A stretch of DNA of 64,000 nucleotides from SIG299 sp045531895 (GTDB taxonomy: Bacteria; Bacillota; Clostridia; Lachnospirales; Lachnospiraceae). Shown here piece after piece: positions 1 to 8,919 of the stretch. The notes beneath the pieces were generated by a model that saw only the letters and a list, made by a program, of their open reading frames with translations, ran no database searches and was not told where the DNA came from. Every line of letters begins with the position of its first letter. Positions within the stretch are counted from its first letter, which is position 1. The DNA is taken from the NCBI GenBank assembly GCA_045531895.1, contig JAZSEW010000075.1:52539-116538 (forward strand), written 5' to 3'. A program made the translations under genes and the position numbers.

Positions 1-1021
1 CACCGTAGTTGGAAGCAATAGCTAATTCTGCATCTGGGTTAGCTGCATAGAAAGCCTTTAACCAGTCAACGGATGCGGACATGTAACCGCCGTAGGAGTA
101 AGTTTCACCATTGATGAACTTAGCCTTAGCTGTTTCAGCGTCTGTGATGTAGTACTCTGGGTCTGTGTAGCCCTTGTTGTATTCAGCATTTGCTCTCTTG
201 ATAAGCTTCTTTGTTGGCTCCCAGGAGAAGGATGGAGTACCAAGGGAGGAGTGCTGAGCCCATTCAGCCTCATCGATTGGGTAATTTCTGAAACCGAAGT
301 TAGCAACATAAGCTGCTGTTACCATAGTACCACCTGCAGGATGCTTAGCAATACCAGCTTCGATAATCTTATCCATTGCTGTGCAGTACTCAGCGTAGCT
401 CTTTGGAACTTCATTGATACCAACCTTCTTTAACCAGTCCATACGAACGAAAGTACAGAAGGTGTAAGTTGTATCATAGTAAGGTCTTTCAGCTAATACA
501 AAGAAAGTATCGTTGTTAATCTTTGTATATGCTAACTGATTTAAATCTACCATTCTCTGATAGTATGTAGGTGCGATGTTAGCAAACAGATCAAGGTCTA
601 CTGTCTGTAAGTAACCATCTTCTGCCCACTGTGTTACCTTTGGATAGTCATACTCCATAAGGATTGTAGGAATGTTGTTTGTAGATGCAAGTAATGCATA
701 GTCTGTCATAACGTCGGAACGTGTGATTGGAACGAATTCCATCTTGATGTTGTACTTGTCACCAAAATTCTTCTGAACATAGTCAACATAACCATTGTCT
801 GTTACAGGATCAATACCCTGAGCACCACGGTTGTAAACCGGAATCTGTAATGTTACCTGATCCTTGAACGCGGTGTAGCCTTCAATACCTGCAACTTCAT
901 TGTAAAGTTCTGCATTACGCTTGGTTTCTTCGTCTTTCTTTCCACAACCAGCGAAACATCCCATTGCCATAACACCAACTAAGAGTGTAGCAACGAGCTT
1001 CTGAAGATTTCTTTTCTTCAT
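1..1021 (-). CDS. ABC importer solute-binding lipoprotein (CUT1, LplA-like), C-terminus outside window
   Basis: Extracellular sugar-binding lipoprotein of the ABC importer whose permeases lie just upstream (1112-2998). The ATG at 1019-1021 follows a good AAAGGAGG site. The first 26 residues form a lipoprotein signal: K/R-rich start, hydrophobic core, then a lipobox FAGC with Cys26 as the lipidated residue, followed by a charged GKKDEE linker. About 340 codons are present and the reading frame is open to the window edge, so the C-terminal third is missing; LplA-type proteins are usually about 500-550 residues. The order permease-permease-binding protein is typical of CUT1 oligosaccharide (aldouronate-type) importers. 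No ATPase is present, as usual when a shared MsmX-type ATPase serves many importers. Substrate is inferred only from the neighbouring hydrolases. Confidence 0.88.
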   Translation of the reverse strand, partial: MKKRNLQKLVATLLVGVMAMGCFAGCGKKDEETKRNAELYNEVAGIEGYTAFKDQVTLQIPVYNRGAQGIDPVTDNGYVDYVQKNFGDKYNIKMEFVPITRSDVMTDYALLASTNNIPTILMEYDYPKVTQWAEDGYLQTVDLDLFANIAPTYYQRMVDLNQLAYTKINNDTFFVLAERPYYDTTYTFCTFVRMDWLKKVGINEVPKSYAEYCTAMDKIIEAGIAKHPAGGTMVTAAYVANFGFRNYPIDEAEWAQHSSLGTPSFSWEPTKKLIKRANAEYNKGYTDPEYYITDAETAKAKFINGETYSYGGYMSASVDWLKAFYAANPDAELAIASNYG

Positions 1022-1061
1022 AATTTTACCCTCCTTTAATTTGCATAGCTTTTATTTTACC

Positions 1062-1101
1062 TCCGACCCTCTGTCGGAAGCAACAACCCGCACTTAGCGG
1101 G
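1062..1101 (-). promoter_or_regulatory. Two small intercistronic hairpins before the binding-protein gene
   Basis: Between the second permease gene and the lipoprotein gene, the minus-strand transcript can form CCCGC-TAAGT-GCGGG (1087-1101) and then TCCGAC-AGAGG-GTCGGA (1062-1078). Neither is followed by a clean T run, so they look like mRNA-stabilising or processing hairpins rather than a full terminator. Such structures commonly let the binding protein be made in excess over the permeases. That role is inferred. Confidence 0.5.
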
Positions 1102-1111
1102 AAAACTATCT

Positions 1112-2032
1112 TTAACCTTTTACCGCACCAATCATAACACCCTTTACGAAATACTTCTGAACAAATGGGTAAATACAAATGATTGGTAATGTTACAAACA
1201 TAATTGCCGCTGCCTGTAAAACCTCAGGTGTAGCAAGATTTACTACTGCCTCGAAAGCAGAGTTTGCTGCTTCACTGGCTGTAGCAACCATTTCAGAAAG
1301 CAACAACTGAATTGGCTTTAATTTCTGATTCATACGGATATAATACTTTGCATCCGCATATGCATTCCAACGACCTACTGCGTAGAACAGAGACAGTGTT
1401 GCAATAATAGACTTGGAAAGCGGAAGCACCACTTTGAACAAAGTCTGGAAATTGGTTGCACCATCCAGGAATGCTGCTTCTTCCAAGGTATCCGGAATGC
1501 TGGACTGGAAGAAAGACTTCATAATAAGCATATTGTACGGGGAGAAAATCAACGGAAGGATTAACACCCACATCGTATCAATCAGACCAAGGTCATTCAT
1601 CAATACATAAGATGGAATCAGACCTGCGCTAAAGTACATAGGTACCATTAAAAGGAAAGATAACCAGTTTCTTCCTTTTAATCTTTTTCTGGACAACGGA
1701 TATGCCGCACAAGTACAGACAACCATACCAAGCAAGGTGAAGATTGCAGTCAACATAACAGAATATCCGAAAGAGTAAACCAGACGTCCGTCTTCAAACA
1801 CAGCCTTATATGCCGTAATATTAAAGCCCTTTGGCCAGAAAAATACTTTTTTTGCAATAACATATGTATCTGCGGATACTGATTTTGCTGCCAAATGAAT
1901 GAACGGCAAAATACAGGTCAGACACAGGATAATCAGAATTGCCATAATGACAATATCACTGATTTTTATCTTATTGATTGCACGGCTTCCGTCGTTTGTG
2001 GATTCGATTTCTTTTTTCTGCTTCTTACTCAT
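1112..2032 (-). CDS. ABC importer permease, CUT1 family, LplC/YtcP-like
   Basis: Inner-membrane permease of the sugar importer. About 306 residues, six predicted membrane segments, first one around residues 20-40. The cytoplasmic EAA loop that docks the ATPase is visible about two thirds in (EEAAFLDGATNFQTLF). The start is ATG at 2030-2032: the AGGAGG at 2041-2046 lies 8 nt upstream of it, whereas the in-frame GTG at 2041 overlaps that site and is unlikely to be used. The stop codon of the upstream permease overlaps the same ribosome site, so the two permeases are translationally linked. Family assignment is solid; substrate is inferred from the neighbouring glycan genes. Confidence 0.92.
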   Translation of the reverse strand: MSKKQKKEIESTNDGSRAINKIKISDIVIMAILIILCLTCILPFIHLAAKSVSADTYVIAKKVFFWPKGFNITAYKAVFEDGRLVYSFGYSVMLTAIFTLLGMVVCTCAAYPLSRKRLKGRNWLSFLLMVPMYFSAGLIPSYVLMNDLGLIDTMWVLILPLIFSPYNMLIMKSFFQSSIPDTLEEAAFLDGATNFQTLFKVVLPLSKSIIATLSLFYAVGRWNAYADAKYYIRMNQKLKPIQLLLSEMVATASEAANSAFEAVVNLATPEVLQAAAIMFVTLPIICIYPFVQKYFVKGVMIGAVKG

Positions 2033-2044
2033 GTCATCCACCTC

Positions 2045-2998
2045 CTACAGTAATCCGTCTTCGCCAAGCTTCTTGGCAACTTTATCCGCAACAAGTACCA
2101 GAGCCAGACCTACCAGGGACTGGAACACACCAACCATGGTTGCACGGCTGAAGTTATTTCCCGCAAGACCTTTTTCATATATGTAGATAGCAAGCTGGTA
2201 CTGATACTGCTTAACACTACTGTTACCGAATGCACTCAGACGTTCGAAGTCACTACCCATGATACGTCCAAGGTTCATAATTAACAATGTTACTGCGGTG
2301 CTCTTAATACCCGGCAGTGTAATGTGCCACATTCTCTGCCAACGGTTTGCACCGTCAATCATGGCTGCCTCATAAAGTTCACCACTGATGGAACTGATGG
2401 CTGCCAGATAGATGATGGTGCCCCAGCCCATGCCCTGCCATACACCAATAAGCAGATAAGTCACTGCCCAGTGGGTTGGTTCTGTCAGGAATGGAATTCC
2501 TTCTTTAATAAGACCAAGGTTCATCATAATAATATTTACGATACCTGTGGACGGCTTAAATAACTGATAGCCAAGGGCACCGATAATAACCCAGGACAAA
2601 AAGTGCGGTAAATACAGAATGGTCTGTGTTACCTTCTTAAACTTCGGAAAACGAAGTTCGTTTAACATAAGCGCCAGAACAATCGGCATCGGAAAGCTGA
2701 CAAGCAGGTTCAGCAAGTTAAATATAATGGAATTTCTAAGAGCCAGGAAGAAGTCCTTATCCTGAAATACCTTCTTAATTGTTTCCAGGCCTACAAATTC
2801 ACTGCCTGCGTACCCTCTTGCCGGTTTGTAATTGTAGAAAATCATTCTCATACCCGGATATGCTGCATAGCTGAATACTATTACTAACAGCAACGGTATA
2901 ATAATCAGCAGATATAGCTGCCAGTCTCTCTTGAAAGCTTTTTTCCACGTTGTTGGTGCATAAAGCTCAATATTCTTTGCCTTCTTTGGTCTTGCCAC
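2045..2998 (-). CDS. ABC importer permease, CUT1 family, LplB-like
   Basis: First permease of the importer, 317 residues with about six membrane segments. The N-terminus is basic (ARPKKAK) and then enters the first helix near residue 30. The EAA loop reads YEAAMIDGANRWQRMW. The start is a GTG (2996-2998) with an AGAAGGG ribosome site about 10 nt upstream. Strong similarity in layout to the LplB permeases annotated for aldouronate transport, which fits a GH115 enzyme next door. It is the first gene of the transporter unit, separated from the regulator gene by a terminator at 3272-3315, so the importer should have its own promoter in 2999-3271. Confidence 0.92.
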   Translation of the reverse strand: MARPKKAKNIELYAPTTWKKAFKRDWQLYLLIIIPLLLVIVFSYAAYPGMRMIFYNYKPARGYAGSEFVGLETIKKVFQDKDFFLALRNSIIFNLLNLLVSFPMPIVLALMLNELRFPKFKKVTQTILYLPHFLSWVIIGALGYQLFKPSTGIVNIIMMNLGLIKEGIPFLTEPTHWAVTYLLIGVWQGMGWGTIIYLAAISSISGELYEAAMIDGANRWQRMWHITLPGIKSTAVTLLIMNLGRIMGSDFERLSAFGNSSVKQYQYQLAIYIYEKGLAGNNFSRATMVGVFQSLVGLALVLVADKVAKKLGEDGLL

Positions 2999-3073
2999 AC
3001 TTTCACTACCCTTCTAATATTTTGTGCAAAATACACAAAGTATCTTGCTTTTGTACCTAGATTATCCTACATT

Positions 3074-3118
3074 TTTTTGCATATTTCTCTCCATTGTCAA
3101 ACAAAAACTATGCAAAAA
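3074..3118. promoter_or_regulatory. Inverted repeat in the importer promoter region (possible AraC-regulator operator)
   Basis: The 346-base stretch 2999-3344 holds the upstream region of the importer operon and the terminator of the regulator gene. Within it a perfect 10-bp inverted repeat, TTTTTGCATA (3074-3083) and TATGCAAAAA (3109-3118), brackets a TTGACA hexamer read on the minus strand. No good -10 box at the right distance was found, so a promoter is not called. The repeat is a plausible binding site for the adjacent AraC-type protein; this is inference. Confidence 0.4.
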
Positions 3119-3271
3119 CGACCTTTTATTTTCTTAATCGTTTAAGTCAAGTTCACATTTTCGTTATTTTTCGTTCCGTAATTCATATTTTTCTTGTGAA
3201 TTTTTACTATATATACCGCCTCTTTTTTCACATAATGCCTGTTTTATCAAGTCGGAATTCCGTCACGCAAT

Positions 3272-3315
3272 AAAAAAATGGTCAAAAATACCAACGGTAT
3301 CTCGGACCATTTTTC
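3272..3315 (-). terminator. Intrinsic terminator of the AraC regulator gene
   Basis: Read on the minus strand, AAAAATGGTC pairs with GACCATTTTT around an inner ATACC/GGTAT mini-hairpin and is followed by a T run. It lies about 30 bases after the stop of the AraC gene and separates the hydrolase-regulator unit from the importer unit. Confidence 0.8.
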
Positions 3316-3344
3316 TATAAGCTTTGAGCGCAAATTTGCACAAC

Positions 3345-4319
3345 TTATTCCGGTTGCATCCAACCTCTGTATTTTAATATAGATGGATTATTTGTGTTTT
3401 TTTCTGTCTGAATCAAACTCTTCCGGTAATCTCTCGGAGAGCATTGCATAAATTTCATAAAAGAGCGGTTAAAGCTAGATACCGAATGAAATCCCACTGT
3501 TTCCGAAATAGAAAGTATAGAATCCTCCGTACTCCGCAATAAGCTGCACGCCCTGAGTATCCGTGTATTATTCAGATGATCCAACGGAGATCGCCCCATT
3601 ACCTCGTGAAACACTCTTCTGAAATGAGTCGGACTTAAATGACACAAATCCGCCAGTTGTTCCATCGGAAACTGCAGCATATAGTTTTCATCAACAAACT
3701 TGAGCGCCGGAGCAATCGCGAGATTCTCTTCCAGATCATTTTTTTCCTCCAACCTGTCCAGTGGTCCCGGTACATCTCCTCCTCCGGTGAAGTTTTGTTC
3801 AATTCGCATCATTTCAATAAACAGCGCCATTACCAGTCCTCTCACACTGAGCTGATATCCCGGCTGTTTTTCCGCCAGCTCCCGTAAAATCTGATTTACC
3901 AGTTGACAGATATGCGGATGCTGTTCCTCATTGAATATGTAATTGTAATTCGCCAGAACCTCCGGTGACATGCTGAAATTGTTCCAGGCACTGGAAAGCA
4001 CGGATTTTAACATTTCTGCCATATCCAGAAAGATATAAGACCAGCGACTCGCCGTCCCTTTGGAGCTATACGTTGTATGAGGTACATTTCTCGGTACAAA
4101 AGTCACATCTCCGGCTTTAAAGGAAATTTTTTTATCATAAAACTCCATAATACCGCTGTCACTGTGACAAATGCCGATTTCAAGACAGTTATGAAAATGC
4201 AACCGTCCGCTTGGGACATCAGAAATTCTCCAATAGTCACCGGTCAGTAATAACACCGGAAAAGACAGTGGCAGATAATAATTTCGATATTCCGTTATAT
4301 TTTTCTTCTGCTTTGGCAC
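3345..4319 (-). CDS. AraC-family transcriptional regulator with N-terminal cupin domain
   Basis: Ligand-sensing transcription factor, about 324 residues. The N-terminal half is a cupin (LHFHNCLEIG around residue 45, then FKAGDVTFVPRNVPH) expected to bind a sugar; the C-terminal 100 residues carry two helix-turn-helix motifs ending in the typical VGFHSVSSFNRSFMKFMQCSPRDYR signature. The start is taken as GTG at 4317-4319 because an AGGAGG lies 7 nt upstream; a longer reading from 4340 would contain that ribosome site. It starts 31 nt after the mutarotase stop, with no terminator between, so it is likely the last gene of the hydrolase operon and probably controls both this operon and the importer. 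Two similar regulators lie at 50366 and 54938. Confidence 0.92.
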   Translation of the reverse strand: MPKQKKNITEYRNYYLPLSFPVLLLTGDYWRISDVPSGRLHFHNCLEIGICHSDSGIMEFYDKKISFKAGDVTFVPRNVPHTTYSSKGTASRWSYIFLDMAEMLKSVLSSAWNNFSMSPEVLANYNYIFNEEQHPHICQLVNQILRELAEKQPGYQLSVRGLVMALFIEMMRIEQNFTGGGDVPGPLDRLEEKNDLEENLAIAPALKFVDENYMLQFPMEQLADLCHLSPTHFRRVFHEVMGRSPLDHLNNTRILRACSLLRSTEDSILSISETVGFHSVSSFNRSFMKFMQCSPRDYRKSLIQTEKNTNNPSILKYRGWMQPE

Positions 4320-4350
4320 TGACCTTCCTCCTGAATACACTATTCAATTA

Positions 4351-4662
4351 CTAATCCAGATGGAATACATTCTGTAAATCAACACTCACCGGGCTGTTAT
4401 CCGGATTAGTTTCCATAATGTCTGCCATAAAATCCCACCACTTACGGTTGATAGCAGTATCTGCCCCCTTTGCCCAGAGTTCTTCATTTTCAATTTCAAT
4501 ATAACCAAACAGGGTCAGAGTTTCCTTGTCTAAAAAGATAGTGTAATTCTTTCCTCCATGCTCATGAATCATATCCTGCATTTCCGGCCACAACTCATTA
4601 TGGCGCTTTTCGTACTCTGCCTCCTGACCCGGATACAATTTCATCTTAAAACCTTTAATCAT
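4351..4662 (-). CDS. rhaM: L-rhamnose mutarotase
   Basis: Interconverts alpha and beta anomers of L-rhamnose in the cytoplasm. At 103 residues it has the exact size of the RhaM/YiiL family, with the characteristic start (KGFKMKLYPG), the active-site histidine segment KRHNELWPEM near residue 20, and the C-terminal WWDFMADIMETNPDNSP block with paired tryptophans. The ATG follows AAAGGAGG. It lies 14 bases after the GH106-like gene in the same operon, which makes L-rhamnose a likely product of the locus and points to a rhamnose-containing glycan such as rhamnogalacturonan. No rhamnose isomerase, kinase or aldolase genes are in the window. Confidence 0.9.
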   Translation of the reverse strand: MIKGFKMKLYPGQEAEYEKRHNELWPEMQDMIHEHGGKNYTIFLDKETLTLFGYIEIENEELWAKGADTAINRKWWDFMADIMETNPDNSPVSVDLQNVFHLD

Positions 4663-4676
4663 TATTTTTTCCTCCT

Positions 4677-6812
4677 TTATTCTTCCTTCAATCCAAAAGG
4701 AATCTCTGCATTACAATAAAGATTTGCCGCATTTCCTGTCAAGACAAGCTTTATCTCGTTACCCCCCGCTTTCAGATATCTACCGATTTCAAATTTATGC
4801 GGGCTCCAAAAGCTGACATCTGCGAAGTTTCCGTTACAATAACATTCTGCCATTTCCTCTCCCTGCACTACAAAGCACTCGTTACCGGCAGGTGCCTCTG
4901 TGGTATAGGTATAAGTATATGTCTTACTGTTTTCCGCTTTTTCCAAAAGTCTGAATCGTTCTGACCAGTCTCCCAAAAAAGCTTCTTCTCTTTTTTCCGA
5001 TACGTTCACCTCATCATCAGAAAATACCAGCAACGTTTCCTTTGATGCCAGTCTCAGTATAAAACGGTTATCTTCTGTCTTTTCAGTATAATATACTCCG
5101 TTCCACAAATCAACAAAAATCAGTTTACCATCCCACGGAACATTCACTTTTGTAAAGATTTCATCCTCGCCTTCATTAGAAAATAGTAGTAACTCCTTTC
5201 CTTCTTTTTTTAAAGTTACCACTCTAAGCCCCGGACTCCTGTTCTCTATTTTTACCGAACGAAACTGTTCCTGAGACAATATTGTTTCTACACAATCCGT
5301 CACCTGTACACAGGAGCCGTCACTGCTTTCTTTTATTTGCAGCGTCGCCGCTTCACCCAAAAGATTCAACACCATATCATACCGGTACTCCCGGATGCAA
5401 AGTTTTCCATATTCTACTTTACACTGAGGTAGCAATGCCACCGGAAGATAATTAAATTCTATCTGATTTTCATAAAGCACCGCCAGTTCTTTATACGGCA
5501 CCCGGTTATTGTCGCAAAGCACCGCCACTCTCGCACCATTTACCGCATCCGTCATAAGATAGGACAAGCGCTTCATATAGTCTGAAAATCTCCGGTAGTG
5601 TTTCCACCATATATTATTCGGTCCTACATCCGGCGGACGCTCCTCTTTTCTTCTTCCCCGCACACTGTAATAAAAAGCATGAGGTACATACAGGTTTACT
5701 CCACGGATTCCAAGCCAGTCAATATACCATTTCATATCTGCCCCGGTGAAATACCAGGATATCCGGTCTCTGACACACACGCCAAAACATTCGTTAGCAT
5801 TTCTTCTCCGACCAAGGTGTCTCGCAATATCTGCCGGAAGCTTTGCCTGCACGGAATCAAATTCCGTAAGTCCTCCGGTTTCCGGTGATACTCTGCGCAT
5901 AATCAAGTCCTGTCCAGGAATGTGAAAATACAGCTCTTCTTCTACATCATCACTGGCCTCCGGATGTCCCATCAGCATAATACCATGCTGTTCACACCAT
6001 TTTGAAAGACGTGCATAAAATGTTTCCCGCAAGTGTTTTTTTATCAGCTTATGATAGAGTTCTGTTGTGTTATTCTTTTCTCCCCGAAACAGGCCCTTTA
6101 GTTCCTCCAGACTTCCTCCTGCCTCTTCCATTTCCAGTTCCAACCCCGGTACCCACTCCCGGAAACCTTGCACATTTCTACCGAGAGCACAGGGCTCATC
6201 AGTAAAAAATGCAATTATCGTCTTGCCGAAATATTCCTTCAGTTCCCTATAGTAGGCATCATGTGTCAGCCGGATGAATTCCTCTGCAGCTGCCGGATTT
6301 AAAATATCTGCAGAAGCCGGTGCTCCTGCTTCTCCATCGTCCTCTCCGAAATGAATTCCTCTGATAGTACCATGCGTAAAACCATATACCAGCCTCGTGC
6401 CATCCGAAAATGTGGTAATTATCTTACCCTCTTCAGGTACCTCACCCTCCTGCTTCCATAGACAAATTCCTTTGGAAGCATACTCCGGATTATTCTTTAC
6501 TACCAGACCGTGTGCAGAACCGGAAGGATACATTCCTTCATCATAAAGAACAATTTTCATTCCCAGTTCTTCCGCTGTTTTTACAACGAACCGTATTACC
6601 CTAAAGTATTCCTCCGATAAATACGGCAGACTTTCCGGAATACCAATCCGGGGATGCAGCACAAGTCCATTGACTCCCTTATCTACATAATCCTTCAGTT
6701 GTGTCCTGATTTTCTCTTCCTCCGGTTCGTCATTAAAAAACCAAAAAGGAACAGGAGTAAATTCCTCCGAAGGAAAAAGTATATTATCTAAAAATGTATT
6801 TTGTTCCTTCAT
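4677..6812 (-). CDS. Putative glycoside hydrolase, GH106 (alpha-L-rhamnosidase)-like, no signal peptide
   Basis: 711 residues. The N-terminal portion has the features of a TIM-barrel family related to GH106: PFWFFNDEPEEEKI near residue 22, GVNGLVLHPRIGI near 47, GMKIVLYDEGMYPSGSAHG near 84, and an acidic FFTDEPCALGRN near 200 that could carry a catalytic acid. The C-terminal part resembles a beta-sandwich carbohydrate-binding region. Characterised GH106 enzymes are usually longer, so the assignment is tentative. No signal peptide is visible, so it probably acts on imported oligosaccharides. Its ATG overlaps the upstream gene's TGA (ATGA), implying translational coupling with the GH115 gene. 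The adjacent mutarotase supports a rhamnose-releasing role. Confidence 0.6.
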   Translation of the reverse strand: MKEQNTFLDNILFPSEEFTPVPFWFFNDEPEEEKIRTQLKDYVDKGVNGLVLHPRIGIPESLPYLSEEYFRVIRFVVKTAEELGMKIVLYDEGMYPSGSAHGLVVKNNPEYASKGICLWKQEGEVPEEGKIITTFSDGTRLVYGFTHGTIRGIHFGEDDGEAGAPASADILNPAAAEEFIRLTHDAYYRELKEYFGKTIIAFFTDEPCALGRNVQGFREWVPGLELEMEEAGGSLEELKGLFRGEKNNTTELYHKLIKKHLRETFYARLSKWCEQHGIMLMGHPEASDDVEEELYFHIPGQDLIMRRVSPETGGLTEFDSVQAKLPADIARHLGRRRNANECFGVCVRDRISWYFTGADMKWYIDWLGIRGVNLYVPHAFYYSVRGRRKEERPPDVGPNNIWWKHYRRFSDYMKRLSYLMTDAVNGARVAVLCDNNRVPYKELAVLYENQIEFNYLPVALLPQCKVEYGKLCIREYRYDMVLNLLGEAATLQIKESSDGSCVQVTDCVETILSQEQFRSVKIENRSPGLRVVTLKKEGKELLLFSNEGEDEIFTKVNVPWDGKLIFVDLWNGVYYTEKTEDNRFILRLASKETLLVFSDDEVNVSEKREEAFLGDWSERFRLLEKAENSKTYTYTYTTEAPAGNECFVVQGEEMAECYCNGNFADVSFWSPHKFEIGRYLKAGGNEIKLVLTGNAANLYCNAEIPFGLKEE

Positions 6813-8881
6813 CGTATCACCTGCTTTTTCATAGCTTCATAAAGCGCTTCATCTGTCATGTGATTATCCAACACAAGCAAAAGGCACACATTCCTGTCCT
6901 CCGGCGCGTAACAATACTTCCTGTACCAGGCATCATGGCTTGGATTGTCCCCAAGTTCTCTCACATAGCCCATAACCTTACGCACCATGTATGCCGTATG
7001 CTTAATATCTGCAAAGCAGTCATTAAAATAGAAATCCTTCCATACACCATATTCTGTACCTCGCAGTAATGCTTCTCCCTTATCAAACCATACTGCACTG
7101 TCACCAAACAGCAGGAATGCCTTTTCGTAATCCTCCGCTACCAATGCTTCATAGCCTTTTGCAAAGCATCTTGCCCCCTTACGGCAGGTCTGATGTAGCT
7201 TAATATGCAGCCCAATGGTAGCAGAAAGCAGTGCTTTCTGTCGCAGTCCGTTTTCCGTTACCGTACAGGCAAGGCAGAGCTTTTCCAGTTCCTCCTTCTT
7301 CTGCTTGCAGATTTCTCCGAATGCACGCACCTGACCGGTCAAATCAACATCACCGGTCAGCCAGCGAAGTCTCTTTGCCGGACTGTTTCTGTCCACCAGA
7401 ATCTGATGACTAAGTAACCGAACATTTTCCGTATAAAACTGCTCCCCGGCATGCTCATCCTCATTTGGTCCGTAGGAAAGCATAACCTTCGGATATTCAT
7501 AATATAAGGCCTCAATTTCTTCCTTTGTTTCTTCACATTCCGCAAAATATTCGTTGACAAAAGCCTCTGCCTGAGTTTCATCTGTCACATTTTCTCCGTA
7601 CCATTTCTTTCGTACCACATCAAGGAAATATGTATGAGGACGCACATTGGAGCAATTAATTACCCAGAAAAAATCTCCTCCATTAGCAATAACTTCATTC
7701 AACTCGCTATTTACAAACTCCACACTGTTCGGAAGCATGGTAATATGATTTGCCGCTTGTAAATCATAAAACGACACATGATAATAGATACCCTGAGCAC
7801 CCTTATCCTTAGGATCCGGCATGGCATTTACGCGTCCCTGATGATTATCCCTGCGTCTGGTCACCATTTTTCCAAAGCCATTATCTGCACGGACTTTCAC
7901 GACATCTTCTTCCAGTTCCACATATCCCTCTTCATAAAGCTCCATGATTTCTCCATACAAATTAGTACAGAAAACAGGATTATCAACATACTGTTTTACT
8001 ACATTACACTGTTTTTTAATCATGTCACTAATCATACGGCCCCGCTTTTCAGAGGTATCAAAAGCCCCCGTTGTATCATAGCTCCAGAATGGAGCATCTC
8101 CCTGTCCACGGAAGCAAAGGTTCCAAACCACCTTACATTCCTTTTGTTCCAGAACCGCTTCTTCCCAAAGCTTGTGGAATTTTTCCGGACACTCCATATA
8201 ATTCGGTGTTTCTCCCGGATACGCTCTGGCAAACATTTCTGCTCCTAAAGGCTCCGCATGATGATGAGTTATCCACAAGCCATAGTCAGACGCCAGCTTC
8301 CGATTCTTTCTGGATTCCTTATCCGTGCCCGGAATGGTCATGTTCCCGCCGCAGCGAAGTAATGCCTCAAAACACATTTTCCAGCCGTCTATACCGTTTT
8401 CATTAAACTTCCATTTCAGCATGAGAACTTCGTCATTAAAGAACCAGCCGCGAAAAACTACTGCCGGATCTCTGGAACAGATAACCCCCTCCGGAATCTG
8501 TACTTTTTTCTTCTGTTCTATTTTCTGATCCATCCAGAACCATAACGGCCGGATTCCCATATAATGCTCACTGAGATAGAGTAACCCGTAAATAAATCCC
8601 AAGTCTCCCTGCGCATAAATCACAATTTTGTCTGAGGATACATTAATTTTATATCGTTCTTCCGCCAGAAAACGTTCCTTTTGCTGTAACTTTTTATCTT
8701 CCTCACCTATAGCCGCTATATTTTTTGTCATATTCTTCTGTACAAGAATAACGCTGCCTCCCGGCTTATCCGTCTCCGCAAAAACCGCATCCCGGTCTCG
8801 TACCAGCATAGCAATGGCATTTTGTACCGGTGTCGTCCTGATTTCTGTTGTAAAATTTGTGTTTCGATTCAGAGTAAACAT
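6809..8881 (-). CDS. GH115-family glycoside hydrolase (alpha-glucuronidase type), cytoplasmic
   Basis: About 690 residues. Motifs remembered from GH115 proteins are visible: a phytase-like N-terminal domain ending in YGLLYLSEHYMGI, then RDPAVVFRGWFFNDE, NLCFRGQGDAPFW, the TNLYGEIMELYEEG segment, DNGFGKMVTRR, and GIYYHVSFYDLQAANHITML with NCSNVRPHTYFLDVV. GH115 enzymes remove glucuronic or 4-O-methylglucuronic acid from xylan and other plant glycans. The ATG at 8879-8881 is chosen because AAAGGAGA lies just upstream; a longer GTG start at 8926 would overlap the previous gene. No signal peptide, so the substrate is probably an imported acidic oligosaccharide. Second gene of the operon, 38 nt after GH28. 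Confidence 0.82.
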   Translation of the reverse strand: MFTLNRNTNFTTEIRTTPVQNAIAMLVRDRDAVFAETDKPGGSVILVQKNMTKNIAAIGEEDKKLQQKERFLAEERYKINVSSDKIVIYAQGDLGFIYGLLYLSEHYMGIRPLWFWMDQKIEQKKKVQIPEGVICSRDPAVVFRGWFFNDEVLMLKWKFNENGIDGWKMCFEALLRCGGNMTIPGTDKESRKNRKLASDYGLWITHHHAEPLGAEMFARAYPGETPNYMECPEKFHKLWEEAVLEQKECKVVWNLCFRGQGDAPFWSYDTTGAFDTSEKRGRMISDMIKKQCNVVKQYVDNPVFCTNLYGEIMELYEEGYVELEEDVVKVRADNGFGKMVTRRRDNHQGRVNAMPDPKDKGAQGIYYHVSFYDLQAANHITMLPNSVEFVNSELNEVIANGGDFFWVINCSNVRPHTYFLDVVRKKWYGENVTDETQAEAFVNEYFAECEETKEEIEALYYEYPKVMLSYGPNEDEHAGEQFYTENVRLLSHQILVDRNSPAKRLRWLTGDVDLTGQVRAFGEICKQKKEELEKLCLACTVTENGLRQKALLSATIGLHIKLHQTCRKGARCFAKGYEALVAEDYEKAFLLFGDSAVWFDKGEALLRGTEYGVWKDFYFNDCFADIKHTAYMVRKVMGYVRELGDNPSHDAWYRKYCYAPEDRNVCLLLVLDNHMTDEALYEAMKKQVIR

Positions 8882-8919
8882 ATCAACTTCTCCTTTATTA
8901 TCTCCTCGAACTTTCTCTT

